DNA of 64,000 bases, taken from positions 1-64,000 of the forward strand of contig JADBJJ010000012.1 in assembly GCA_014874475.1 (NCBI GenBank). Reading direction: 5' to 3'. Both the position numbers and the translations under genes were made by a program. Numbering within the stretch: the first letter of the stretch is position 1; each line of letters begins with the position of its first letter. The notes beneath the pieces were generated by a model that was not told where the DNA came from, made no database searches, and worked only from the letters and a program-made list of their open reading frames with translations. Shown piece by piece: positions 16,431 to 25,357 of the stretch. This DNA is from Chloroflexota bacterium. GTDB lineage: Bacteria; Chloroflexota; Anaerolineae; B4-G1; DUEL01.

Positions 16431-17006
16431 ATGCTAGAAGATATAGACCTGGAACTGGAGGAACCGGTGGAGGCGGAGGCCGAAGAAGCCGGTGAGCGAC
16501 AGAACCGGACCTTCATCATCCTGGTCGCTGTGATGGGAGGCCTGCTTCTGATCGGCATCATCGCCTTCTGCGTCTGGCTGTTCACTGTTGGCCGGGGGGT
16601 CATATTCGGCGGACAGGCAGCGATTCCGCCCACCGCCACCCCTGAGGAGATGATCGTCGGGATGGCCGAGACGGCCACTGCCGAAGCAGCCCTGGCTCAG
16701 GCCTACCCCGAGCCAACGGCAACGCCGGAACCTTCCCCGACGCCGGTTCCGCCCACACCGACCCTGCCGCCCACCATTGCGGCACCGCAGGCAACGCCGA
16801 CCCCCCGGGTGACCCCCACCGCGACGGCCACGCGTGCGGTGACGGCAGGTGCAGGGACAACCTCGGGCGCGGCCACACCAACCCCCACCGCCGTCCGCCC
16901 ACCAGCCCAAACCGGTATCGGGGCCTACACCGCGCTCATCCTGGCCGCCGGGCTCATTATTCTACTGGTTATCTCCCGTCGCCTGCGGACTGCTCACGGT
17001 CGGTGA
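16431..17006 (+). CDS. Two-TM protein with Thr/Pro linker
   Basis: A very acidic N-terminus (LEDIDLELEEPVEAEAEEAG) is followed by a membrane helix (about residues 28-52) and a long outside linker rich in Thr, Pro and Ala (about 65-155). A second hydrophobic helix then precedes a basic tail (SRRLRTAHGR). The sequence just before the second helix, PPAQTGIG, resembles a sortase LPXTG-type sorting signal but lacks the leading Leu. AAAGGAGCG before the ATG sets the start. It lies between the MutL-like pair and the exported repeat protein. Function unknown; an envelope scaffold is a guess. Confidence 0.65.
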   Translation: MLEDIDLELEEPVEAEAEEAGERQNRTFIILVAVMGGLLLIGIIAFCVWLFTVGRGVIFGGQAAIPPTATPEEMIVGMAETATAEAALAQAYPEPTATPEPSPTPVPPTPTLPPTIAAPQATPTPRVTPTATATRAVTAGAGTTSGAATPTPTAVRPPAQTGIGAYTALILAAGLIILLVISRRLRTAHGR

Positions 17007-17017
17007 AGTTGCTACAG

Positions 17018-17118
17018 GAACCACGGATGGCGCAGATTGCGCCGATTTTAAGGAAAAAATCCGCATCATCCATATAATCTGTGTAATCCGTGGTAATCCG
17101 TGGTTTCATCCGTGGTCC
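17018..17118 (+). repeat. ATCCGTGG word repeat with inverted copy
   Basis: The gap between genes holds ACCACGGAT (17020-17028) and then, in the opposite orientation, several ATCCGTGG words (TGTAATCCGTGGTAATCCGT and ATCCGTGGTCC up to 17117). The outer parts can pair. The same word family occurs at 43084-43190 and, more degenerate, at 25863-25896. There are no spacers of uniform size, so this is not a CRISPR array. Confidence 0.6.
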
Positions 17119-17141
17119 TTCTTGTAGCAGAAAGGAGGCGC

Positions 17142-20100
17142 ATGCTCTCCTTCCGCCTCTGCTGGATAAGCGTCCTGCTTGGGCTCTTGGGGGCGCTGGT
17201 GGGAGTCGCCCTCTCCCGCTCCTCAACCGACGCTTCCCCCCTCCCTTCTCCCTCTGCTATGGAAATCACTGGCGGAGGAGAGCCCTCCTCTCCCGACCCC
17301 CACTGGCTGGAAGTGATTCGCACCCGTGACGCCTCCGGAGTCCGCCTCCAGGTCACTTTCCCCTCCCTCCACGTCCATCTCACAGACTGGATTGTCGCCG
17401 GGCGGATCCCCTCCCCGGCCCCCGTCTTCGTCCGGGTGAGCCGGGGGGAGGCGACCCTCCGCAGCGCAACCGTCCAGCCCGTTCCCGAGGGCGATGGCTA
17501 TCTGTACATCGCCGCATTTTCCTTGGCAGGATATGGATACTGCGTTGACCCCTTCCTTCCCGGTGATGTCGTCTGGGTCGTTCAGGGCAGCACCGTCCTT
17601 AGCCTCACCGTCCCGCCGCTCTCCGCGCAGGCCGACCCCGATGCGGAGGTCATCTCTGGCACCGCTCCGCCCTCGGACACCCTGGCCCTTTACCTCTACC
17701 CCCGCGCCGCCCCTGAGCAGGTCCTGACCCAGACCGTTGTTGCCGCTCCGGAGGGGACCTATCAGGTCGGGTGGGCCGACCTACGCCCCGGCGATACCGG
17801 CTTCGTCGTCTGGAACGAGGCCCCCCATCGGGCCGCCTACCTGCGCTTCGTTGCGCCGCTCCTTCAGGTCCAGGTGAATGGTCCGGAAGTGATGGGGATG
17901 GCTTCTCCGTGCTCCGCAGTTACCCTGGATGTGACCGATGCGGCGGGGAGATTGCTCGAAGCCTGGGCCTGGGCCGGACAGGATGGCCACTTTCAGGACT
18001 GGCTCTGGTGGTCGGAGAAATGGGAGGGCCTCCCGCAGTTGCTCCCCGGCTATCAGGTCCGGGCCCACGCCGCTGGCCAAACCTTTTCCACCACCGTTCT
18101 CCCGGTGACCGCTTGGACTGACCGGGCGGGAGGCCAGGTCCTGGGGGAAGCCCCGGCAAGTACGCCGGTATGGGTGCAGGTCTTCCGCGGGCCTCTGGAA
18201 TGGTCTTATGAATCCATCCGGCAACGGGAACCTTATGCCTCGGTCCGGGTCACTGCGACGGCCCAGGGCCGCTACACTGCGACAGTTCCCCTCGCCTCCG
18301 CTGACTTCGGCGCCGCCTTCGCGCAGGGCCCCGACGGCCACGAAACCTTCGCCCGCTTCGCCGTCCCCTACCTCCGGGTCTTGCTGGGCCGGGAACGGTT
18401 CTGGTACGGCTCCCGCTTCCAGGGACAGGTGGACGGGACGAACATTCCGCTCACCGTCACTATCCAGGGGCCAGCGGGCGCACTGAAAGATGTCCGCCTT
18501 CTCCGTTCATCAGGCATCGCGTTCTTTGCGGACCTGAGCCAGGAGACTGACCCAGTCCTGGAGAGCGGGGATATCCTCACGGTGGAGACGCCGCGCGGCG
18601 TCCAGGCCGCGCTGACCCTTCCCAACCTGACCGCGCAGGTGGACGTCCTCTCCGATACCGTCTCCGGGGAGGCGCCGCTAGGGGCCCAGTTGACCCTGCG
18701 CGTCTGGGCAGAGGCCGGGATGGCTGGTCTCTTCGCTGGCGGGTTGCCGGGCGGAGCCTCCGCTATGGGCGGCGGGGACCCTTCTCCTCCCCCGCCTCTC
18801 GTCTGGGTCTCCCAGGTCGTTACCGCCGGAGCCGATGGGACCTACGTTGCCGACTTCCGGGGGCTGGCGGACCTCACCCACCGCAGTGCCGGAGAGGTCT
18901 CCCTGACCACTTCGGAGGGACACACCGTCCTGCGGCCCTTCCGGACCCATTATTGCCGGCCCGTCCTCACCTCCGTCTTTGTCGGCGGTAACTACTTGAG
19001 CGGCATCTCCGGCCAGGGCTGTCCTTCCGCTACCATCCGGTTGGTGGACCCCGCCGGACTGATCAAAGCCCAGGCCTATGCTGACTTTTCCTGGAACGAC
19101 ACCTTCTGGTTGTACTTATACCTCCACGAAGTCTGCCCCTGGCCGGGGGGATGCGATAGCCGATCCATCCCCATCTTCATTTTTCCCGGCGACCGGGTGG
19201 TGATAGAGAGCGGCGGGGCCGTCTACACTACGACGGTGCCTACCCTGACGCTGTCGGTGGACCGGGAGATGCCCGCCCTCTTCGGCCAGGCCCCAGCGGG
19301 GGAGACGTTGCGAGGGGAGATCGGTCGTGATGACGAACTCCGTCACTCCTTCACGGCGACCGTCACCTCCCAGGGTCGCTACACCATTTCCCTGACCGGC
19401 ATCTACACGCCGACGGCGGGCGACCATATCGCCGTCTGGTGGCAATCTGAGGGGACCAATTTCTACGTGTACGATGTCCTCCCCCGCCTGGAAGCCGGAC
19501 TTTTCAACAACTATCTCTACGGCATTCTGCATCCGCTGACCTCCTACACCGTCATCCCTGGTTTCGCCTCGGGTTATGCCGGGCCGGAAGGACATTTCAG
19601 CGCCGCGATGGGGAACCCCTTGCGCCCTGGTGATACGGTGACCGTCACCACCGCGCGGGAAGAAATCACCCTGACCATCCCCTGGCTGACGGCGCGGATA
19701 GACCGGGCGACAGCGACCGTCTCCGGGCAGGCGCCGCCGAATAGCCCTCTGGAGGTTTCTATCAACGCCCACCCCTTCTACCTCTCCCGCCAGGTGACGG
19801 CGACGGCAGCCGGGACTTACACCGTCTCCTTCCCGGAGGCAACGATCTCCGCGGATATGTGGGGGACCGTCCGATACACCAACCCTCAGGGGCATTGGGT
19901 CTTCCTGCAATTTGGCGCGCGGGCCTGGTTCGTCACTCTGGGGGAACCATGCGCCAGCGGCTATGCCGGCATGACCAGTGCGCCCTTCACCGCCACCCTC
20001 CAGGCCGCCGACGGGTCCACGGAGAGCCTTACCGGGACGGCCTCATCGTACAATGCTTACTTCTCCGTCTGCTTCTCCCGTCCGATCGGGGCCGGCGATC

Positions 20101-20432
20101 GGTTGGTGCTGGTCCAGGTCGGCGAGGAAGCAGAATGGGTTGTTCCTCGCCTGACCGCCAGCCACGACTGGGCGGCGCAGATACTGGAGGGAGAGGCACC
20201 GCCTGGCAGTCTGGTAGAAGTGACGTTCCCCCGGGGGTGGACTTCGGTCTCCCGCCGGACGGTGGCGGACGGGTCGGGCCGCTATCGGCTGGATACGCGC
20301 GACCTGGGCCTGCGGGTGGGGGATTCGGGGGTCGTCTCGGTGGCCGACGCCGTGGGGAACACGACCCGGCTGGCATTCCAGGTCCAGGGGTATCGGGTGT
20401 ATCTACCTCTGTGCAGAAGGGCGACTCCGTAG
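17142..20432 (+). CDS. Large exported repeat protein with VYLPL tail
   Basis: The 1096-residue protein starts with a signal sequence (FRLCWISVLLGLLGALVGVAL). The body is built of beta-rich units. Six are marked by a T(V/I)PxLTAxxD...VxGxAPP pattern, for example near LTVPPLSAQADPD, VLPVTAWTDRAG, LTLPNLTAQVD, TVPTLTLSVDRE, LTIPWLTARIDRA and VVPRLTASHDWA. Between them are GTYTVSF/GRYTATV strands like Ig- or carboxypeptidase-regulatory-type folds. It ends in GYRVYLPLCRRATP, a short tail of the kind seen on many exported Chloroflexi proteins. No catalytic motif was found, so a structural or adhesive surface role is inferred. AAAGGAGG sets the start at 17142; the open frame upstream is repeat DNA. 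Confidence 0.75.
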   Translation: MLSFRLCWISVLLGLLGALVGVALSRSSTDASPLPSPSAMEITGGGEPSSPDPHWLEVIRTRDASGVRLQVTFPSLHVHLTDWIVAGRIPSPAPVFVRVSRGEATLRSATVQPVPEGDGYLYIAAFSLAGYGYCVDPFLPGDVVWVVQGSTVLSLTVPPLSAQADPDAEVISGTAPPSDTLALYLYPRAAPEQVLTQTVVAAPEGTYQVGWADLRPGDTGFVVWNEAPHRAAYLRFVAPLLQVQVNGPEVMGMASPCSAVTLDVTDAAGRLLEAWAWAGQDGHFQDWLWWSEKWEGLPQLLPGYQVRAHAAGQTFSTTVLPVTAWTDRAGGQVLGEAPASTPVWVQVFRGPLEWSYESIRQREPYASVRVTATAQGRYTATVPLASADFGAAFAQGPDGHETFARFAVPYLRVLLGRERFWYGSRFQGQVDGTNIPLTVTIQGPAGALKDVRLLRSSGIAFFADLSQETDPVLESGDILTVETPRGVQAALTLPNLTAQVDVLSDTVSGEAPLGAQLTLRVWAEAGMAGLFAGGLPGGASAMGGGDPSPPPPLVWVSQVVTAGADGTYVADFRGLADLTHRSAGEVSLTTSEGHTVLRPFRTHYCRPVLTSVFVGGNYLSGISGQGCPSATIRLVDPAGLIKAQAYADFSWNDTFWLYLYLHEVCPWPGGCDSRSIPIFIFPGDRVVIESGGAVYTTTVPTLTLSVDREMPALFGQAPAGETLRGEIGRDDELRHSFTATVTSQGRYTISLTGIYTPTAGDHIAVWWQSEGTNFYVYDVLPRLEAGLFNNYLYGILHPLTSYTVIPGFASGYAGPEGHFSAAMGNPLRPGDTVTVTTAREEITLTIPWLTARIDRATATVSGQAPPNSPLEVSINAHPFYLSRQVTATAAGTYTVSFPEATISADMWGTVRYTNPQGHWVFLQFGARAWFVTLGEPCASGYAGMTSAPFTATLQAADGSTESLTGTASSYNAYFSVCFSRPIGAGDRLVLVQVGEEAEWVVPRLTASHDWAAQILEGEAPPGSLVEVTFPRGWTSVSRRTVADGSGRYRLDTRDLGLRVGDSGVVSVADAVGNTTRLAFQVQGYRVYLPLCRRATP

Positions 20433-20446
20433 GAGTTGTCCTGGGG

Positions 20447-20475
20447 TTGACAAAATGGCCGCCTGAGGGTACAAT
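20447..20475 (+). promoter_or_regulatory. Consensus promoter, probably leaderless
   Basis: TTGACA (20447-20452) and TACAAT (20470-20475) are exactly 17 bp apart. The ATG follows at 20487, about 5 bases after the expected start of transcription. No Shine-Dalgarno sequence lies between, so the message is probably leaderless or nearly so. Confidence 0.7.
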
Positions 20476-20486
20476 TTGCCCCGTTA

Positions 20487-21317
20487 ATGGCGGAACGCAT
20501 TCCCCGATTGAATCGGGACCGGCTGTCGGTACTGATCGCGCTGATCCTGTTGACCAGCGTGCTTTTCCGTTTCGTCCAGTTGCCCCAGGTCACCCGGCGG
20601 TTTCACCTGCTGGGCTCTCCCCTGGAGGTGAACCTGACGGGTCAAGGGCTTCTGGTTGTCCTGGTCGCAGGCCTGGTGACTATGGGGACCCGCTATATCC
20701 TGGCGGCCCACCCCGATGCCCCCGACCGTTTGCCGCGCCCCCTCTATTTCTCCTGGGTGCTCCCGGGCCTCCTGGGCGGAATGGTGGCCTATCTGGTGGA
20801 ACTTGCGCCCACCGAGATCGTCTGGGCCGGGGGACTTCTCCTTTCCACGATCGTCATTGGCCTGGCCGTAGAAGCCGAATTCGCCGCGCTTTCCCCCCGC
20901 CATCCTGCCGCCACCCGGGCTCGCCTGGGCCTGAACATCCTGGCCTATTTGCTGGCCCTGCTCTTCTTCTACCTGATTTACCGCACCCGGGCCCGCAGCC
21001 TGATCACCGCGACGGAAGTGACGCTGGTGGCATTTCTCATCGCGCTGGACTTGCTGGGAGTGGCGGAGACCCGCGCGGCGCGGGTGGTCCTCTATTCCGC
21101 CGTCATTGGCCTGCTGGTCGGGGAGATAACCTGGGCGTTGAACTACTGGCGGCTGGATAACTGGACAGCCAGCCTGCTTCTGCTGCTGTCCTTCTATCTG
21201 GCGACGGGTATCGCTCAGCAATATCTGCTGGATCGCCTCAAACCGGCCGTCCTGCTGGAATTCGGTCTGGTTACTGCTGCTGTCCTCACCCTGATATTAG
21301 TGTTGGGAACGAGATAG
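20487..21317 (+). CDS. Multi-pass membrane protein, unknown
   Basis: The 276-residue protein is almost entirely hydrophobic, with about seven or eight predicted helices separated by short basic loops (DRLPRPL, HPAATRARLG, RTRARSL). No transporter or enzyme motif is visible. It resembles uncharacterised membrane proteins of Chloroflexi, and I cannot name a function. It has its own strong promoter and ends 26 bp before glycogen phosphorylase, so the two are probably cotranscribed. Confidence 0.7.
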   Translation: MAERIPRLNRDRLSVLIALILLTSVLFRFVQLPQVTRRFHLLGSPLEVNLTGQGLLVVLVAGLVTMGTRYILAAHPDAPDRLPRPLYFSWVLPGLLGGMVAYLVELAPTEIVWAGGLLLSTIVIGLAVEAEFAALSPRHPAATRARLGLNILAYLLALLFFYLIYRTRARSLITATEVTLVAFLIALDLLGVAETRAARVVLYSAVIGLLVGEITWALNYWRLDNWTASLLLLLSFYLATGIAQQYLLDRLKPAVLLEFGLVTAAVLTLILVLGTR

Positions 21318-21343
21318 GGAATACGGAGCCTGGAGCAGGGAGT

Positions 21344-23491
21344 ATGGGAGAAATTCCGGCTGTCATTCGGGAGAAACTGCCGCCCCGCATAGAGCGGTTG
21401 GTAGACCTGGCCTACAATCTCTGGTGGTCATGGCATCAGGACGCGCGCGACCTCTTCAAGATGTTTGATTACCCCCTCTGGCGCTCCACCGGCCACAACC
21501 CGGTGCGGATGCTGTTGGAGGTCACGCCGGAACGGGTCCAGGAGGTCGCAAAGGACCCGCTGTTTCTGCGCCAGTACGACGCGGTCGTCCTGGCCTTTGA
21601 CCGGGATATGGGCAATGGCCACCTCTGGGGGCGTCGGGTCTATCCGGACTCGCGACCGATTGCCTATTTCTCCGCCGAATTCGGCATCCATTTTTCTCTC
21701 CCCATCTACTCCGGCGGTCTGGGCATCCTGGCAGGCGACCACGCCAAAGAGGCCAGCGACCTGGGCCTGCCACTGGTGGGTGTGGGATTCCTCTATTCGC
21801 AAGGCTACTTCCGCCAGCGTGTCCCTTCTCACGGCTGGCAGGAGGCGCTCTATCAGCCTCTCCGCATAGAAGAAACCCCGCTGCTTCCCATCCGGGATAC
21901 AGAGGGGAACCCGGTCCGCGTTCGGGTCCAACTGGGCAACCGTTCAGTTCAGGTTGCTCTCTGGCAGGTCCAGGTTGGGCGGATCTCCGTCTGTCTGATG
22001 GATACCAACCTGCCGGAGAACGAGCCCTGGGACCGGATGCTTACCTCCCGCCTTTATGGCGGCGACCGGGAGACCCGCATCAGCCAGGAGATTGTGCTGG
22101 GCATCGGCGGCGTACGGGCTGTCCGAGCGCTGGGGGTCAACCCCATCATCTGGCATATGAACGAAGGCCACTGTGCCTTCCTGGTCCTGGAGCGGATTCG
22201 GGAACTGGTTGCCCAGGGATGGGCGTTTGATCAGGCGGCAGAAGCGGTACGGGCAACCACCATCTTCACCACCCACACACCGGTCCCGGCTGGGCACGAC
22301 GTCTTTGACCTGTCGATGGTGGAGAATTACTTCCACGGCTACTGGCAAGAACTGGGACTGAGCCGGGGGGAATTCCTGGAACTGGGCCGGCTGAACGGCC
22401 CGGATGGTCCCCAGTGGAATATGACTGCGCTGGCGATGCGCTTTGCCGATTACCGCAACGGTGTCAGCCGCCTGCACGGCGAGGTCACCCGCCGGATGTG
22501 GCACGTCCTCTGGCCGGACAAGCCCGAAGAGGATGTCCCCATCACCCACATCACCAACGGCGTTCATCTGCCCTCATGGATTCCCGGCCCGCTGAACCGC
22601 CTGTTCCGCAAGTATCTGGGCCGCGACTGGCTGGAGCGATATGATGAACCAGACCTCTGGGAGCGGCTGGACGATATTCCGGACGAAGAACTCTGGGCCT
22701 TGCACGAGGACCAGAAACGGAAGATGATGGCGTTCATCCGGGAGCGGGCCCGCCAGCGGCGCATCTCCGGCGAGATGGACCCCGACCAGGTGCTGATAGC
22801 GGGGGCCTTCCTGGACCCGGAGGCGCTGACTATCGGCTTCTCCCGGCGGTTTGCCACCTACAAGCGAGCCAACCTGCTCTTCCACGACCCGGAGCGGCTG
22901 AAACGCATCCTGCACAACCCGTATCGTCCGGTTCAGTTCATTTTTGCCGGGAAAGCCCATCCCGCTGATGATGCCGGTAAATATCTCCTGCAGCAGGTCT
23001 ATACTTTCGCTAAGGACCCGGAAGTCGGCGGACGGATTGCCTTCATTGAAGACTACGATATGCATGTGGCCCGCTATCTGGTGCAGGGCGTGGACGTCTG
23101 GATGAATACGCCCCGCCGTCCGCTGGAAGCCTGCGGTACCAGCGGGCAGAAGGCGGCTATCAACGGGATTCCCCACCTGAGCGTGCTGGATGGCTGGTGG
23201 GATGAGGGGTATAACGGTGTGAACGGGTGGGCCATCACCCCGCTGGAAGACGCCGACCCGACGGCTCAGGATGCCCACGACGCGGCGCAGTTGTACTCCC
23301 TGCTGGAGGAAGAGGTAGCGCCGCTTTTCTACCACCGGGACCCCGATGGTGTCCCCCGAGGATGGGTTCGGGTGATGAAAGAAGCCATCCGTTCGGTGGC
23401 CCCGGCCTTCTGTACCCGCCGGATGCTGAAGGAGTACACGCTCCAGTGTTATGCTCCGGCGGCCCATGCGGCGCAGGAGCGGGGATTGTAA
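21344..23491 (+). CDS. glgP: Alpha-glucan (glycogen) phosphorylase
   Basis: The enzyme releases glucose-1-phosphate from glycogen or maltodextrin using pyridoxal phosphate. It belongs to the shorter bacterial/archaeal group with an N-terminal DUF3417-type region (IERLVDLAYNLWWSWHQDAR, about residues 15-34). The core signatures are AYFSAEFGIHFSLPIYSGGL, HMNEGHCAFL, the THTPVPAGHD loop, ITNGVHLPSW, and the PLP site region GTSGQKAAINGIPHLSVLDG with its Lys near residue 610. The length of 715 residues is typical. A weak AGGGAG precedes the ATG. A GC-rich hairpin at 23525-23553 lies downstream. Confidence 0.93.
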   Translation: MGEIPAVIREKLPPRIERLVDLAYNLWWSWHQDARDLFKMFDYPLWRSTGHNPVRMLLEVTPERVQEVAKDPLFLRQYDAVVLAFDRDMGNGHLWGRRVYPDSRPIAYFSAEFGIHFSLPIYSGGLGILAGDHAKEASDLGLPLVGVGFLYSQGYFRQRVPSHGWQEALYQPLRIEETPLLPIRDTEGNPVRVRVQLGNRSVQVALWQVQVGRISVCLMDTNLPENEPWDRMLTSRLYGGDRETRISQEIVLGIGGVRAVRALGVNPIIWHMNEGHCAFLVLERIRELVAQGWAFDQAAEAVRATTIFTTHTPVPAGHDVFDLSMVENYFHGYWQELGLSRGEFLELGRLNGPDGPQWNMTALAMRFADYRNGVSRLHGEVTRRMWHVLWPDKPEEDVPITHITNGVHLPSWIPGPLNRLFRKYLGRDWLERYDEPDLWERLDDIPDEELWALHEDQKRKMMAFIRERARQRRISGEMDPDQVLIAGAFLDPEALTIGFSRRFATYKRANLLFHDPERLKRILHNPYRPVQFIFAGKAHPADDAGKYLLQQVYTFAKDPEVGGRIAFIEDYDMHVARYLVQGVDVWMNTPRRPLEACGTSGQKAAINGIPHLSVLDGWWDEGYNGVNGWAITPLEDADPTAQDAHDAAQLYSLLEEEVAPLFYHRDPDGVPRGWVRVMKEAIRSVAPAFCTRRMLKEYTLQCYAPAAHAAQERGL

Positions 23492-23524
23492 CACAGCGTC
23501 CTGCAGGCTGTTGGGGAAAAGGAG

Positions 23525-23553
23525 TGGGGGCAGTGGCTTCGTCGCCGCCCCCA
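23525..23553 (+). terminator. Possible terminator hairpin after glgP
   Basis: TGGGGGC (23525-23531) pairs with GCCCCCA (23547-23553), with further weak pairing inside. There is no T-run, so termination is uncertain. The rest of the 231-bp gap before nuoA holds the nuo promoter and nothing else that I can name. Confidence 0.4.
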
Positions 23554-23644
23554 GACCCGGATTCCCCATCTCTCTCCTCTCTTGCTGCCCAATACGCGGC
23601 GAGCCCTTCACCGCGTGGTTGATGGGCCTCGCCTTTGCCGCTGT

Positions 23645-23672
23645 TTGCCATTTCTCCATCTCATGCTATAAT
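23645..23672 (+). promoter_or_regulatory. Promoter of the complex I operon
   Basis: TTGCCA (23645-23650) and a perfect TATAAT (23667-23672) are 16 bp apart. The leader is about 45 nt and ends in AAGGAGG before the TTG start of nuoA. Confidence 0.72.
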
Positions 23673-23722
23673 TTAGGTCGTTTTGAGCCGCAACTCCATA
23701 TGCTCTTGCAAGGAGGCCGTCC

Positions 23723-24079
23723 TTGTTAGAACAATTCACCTTTGTCGGCTTACTCTTCCTTGTGGCTGCGCTCTTAGGCGTTTTACCCCCTGCCCTGGCC
23801 TGGCTCCTTCGGCCCAAAAAGCCTCATCCCCGTAAAAGCGAACCGTACGAATGCGGTATTTACCCCCACGGTGAAGCCTGGGTCCAGTATAAGGCTCAGT
23901 ACTACATCTTTGCCCTGGCCTTTCTGGTCTTTGACGTGGAGGCAATTCTCCTGTTCCCCTGGGCGCTCATCTACAACTGGCTCCCTCTGTATGCTGTGAT
24001 AGAGGGGGTCCTGTTCCTCCTGCTCCTGCTGGGGGCCCTGCTCTACACTTGGAAGAAGGGCGCGCTGGAGTGGGCATAA
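23723..24079 (+). CDS. nuoA: NADH-quinone oxidoreductase subunit A
   Basis: NuoA is a small membrane subunit at the junction of the two arms of complex I. The 118-residue protein has three hydrophobic helices and the family motifs YECGIYPHGEAW and FALAFLVFDVEAILLFPWA. The start is TTG, supported by AAGGAGG seven bases upstream; no ATG fits. It opens the operon nuoA-H-J-K-L-M-M2-N. Subunits B, C, D and I, which usually follow nuoA, are missing here. Confidence 0.93.
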   Translation: MLEQFTFVGLLFLVAALLGVLPPALAWLLRPKKPHPRKSEPYECGIYPHGEAWVQYKAQYYIFALAFLVFDVEAILLFPWALIYNWLPLYAVIEGVLFLLLLLGALLYTWKKGALEWA

Positions 24080-24106
24080 CAGAATACGAGGTACGGAGTG
24101 CGTAAT

Positions 24107-25357
24107 ATGGACTGGCTCACCCGTCTGCTGGCTTTTCTCTCCAACGCCATCGTCAACATCGGCGACTGGCTCCAGGGGGTGCTGATGGGGTGGGGGCTTC
24201 CCGAGGCCTCGGCGCTTCTGGTCGTCCGGGCCGTCGGCGCGCTGGTGGTGGGTTTCTTCCCCCTCATCGTCGTCATATTTCTCATCTGGGCCTACCGGAA
24301 AATTGCCGCCCGCATCCAGGGGCGGCTGGGTCCCAACAGTTCCGGCACCTGGGCCGGCCCCTGGGGCATCTTCCAGACCTTCGCCGATGCCATCAAGATG
24401 ATCGTCAAAGAGGACATCCGCCCGCAAGGCATTGACCCCATCCCTTACAACCTGGCCCCGATGCTGGTGGTCTTTGCGTCGGTGATGCTCTGGGCGGTTA
24501 TCCCCTTCGGCCCCGGTAGATCCCTCATCGGCACCGACCTGAGCATTGGCATCTTCTACATCCTGGCCTTCTCCTCCGCCGCGCTTTTCGTCTTCCTGAT
24601 GGCCGGCTGGTCGTCCAACAACAAGTACGCCACCGTCGGAGCGTTCCGCGCGGTGGCCCAACTGGTGGGCTACGAAATCCCCCAGTTGCTGGCCGTCCTG
24701 ACGGTGGTGGCTGTCGCCGGGACGATGAAGATGCAGGGCATCGTGGACGCGCAGAACGTAATTTTCCTGGCTGCAATGCCGCTCACCGCGTTCATCTTCT
24801 ACATGGCCAGTCTGGCCGAAATCAACGCCCGTCCCTTTGAGTTGCTGGAGGCGGAGTCGGAACTGGTCTGCGGCTACTTCACTGAGTACAGCGGGATGAA
24901 GTTCGGGATGTTCTACCTGGCCGAGTTTATGAACTCGGTGGCTGTTGCGGCCATCTTCACTACCCTCTTCCTGGGCGGCTGGCGGGGGCCATGGGTGGAC
25001 CAGGCCCCGATTCTGGGGACCCTCTGGTTCTTCATTAAGATGGGGCTGGTCATCCTGACCTGGATGTTCATCCAGCTCACGCTCCCCCGGCTGCGAATTG
25101 ACCAGATGCTGAATTTCAACTGGAAGTTCCTGACCCCGCTGGCGATCGCCAACCTCTGTGTGACGGTACTGGTGAACAAGGGGATTACGGAGGCCTTCCC
25201 CGGCGGCGCACCGGTCTGGACCCGGGCGGGGATTCTCCTGCTCTCCAACGTCCTGCTGGTGCTGGCGGTCTGGGGCGTGAGTGCGCTGGGCCGGCGGCAG
25301 GAGACGCGGCGGGCCTGGCGGGCAGCCCAGGCCACCGAACTGGAGGTGACCGCATGA
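24107..25357 (+). CDS. nuoH: NADH-quinone oxidoreductase subunit H
   Basis: NuoH forms the quinone-access chamber of complex I and binds the peripheral arm. Recognisable stretches are YRKIAARIQGRLGPN, EDIRPQGIDP, GYEIPQLLAVL, EINARPFELLEAESELVCGYFTEYSGMKF and WMFIQLTLPRLRIDQML. The length of 416 residues is normal. ATG 24107 was preferred over GTG 24098 because GGAG lies at a workable distance. The junction with nuoA contains an AGAATACGAGGTACGGAGTG word repeat. Confidence 0.95.
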   Translation: MDWLTRLLAFLSNAIVNIGDWLQGVLMGWGLPEASALLVVRAVGALVVGFFPLIVVIFLIWAYRKIAARIQGRLGPNSSGTWAGPWGIFQTFADAIKMIVKEDIRPQGIDPIPYNLAPMLVVFASVMLWAVIPFGPGRSLIGTDLSIGIFYILAFSSAALFVFLMAGWSSNNKYATVGAFRAVAQLVGYEIPQLLAVLTVVAVAGTMKMQGIVDAQNVIFLAAMPLTAFIFYMASLAEINARPFELLEAESELVCGYFTEYSGMKFGMFYLAEFMNSVAVAAIFTTLFLGGWRGPWVDQAPILGTLWFFIKMGLVILTWMFIQLTLPRLRIDQMLNFNWKFLTPLAIANLCVTVLVNKGITEAFPGGAPVWTRAGILLLSNVLLVLAVWGVSALGRRQETRRAWRAAQATELEVTA

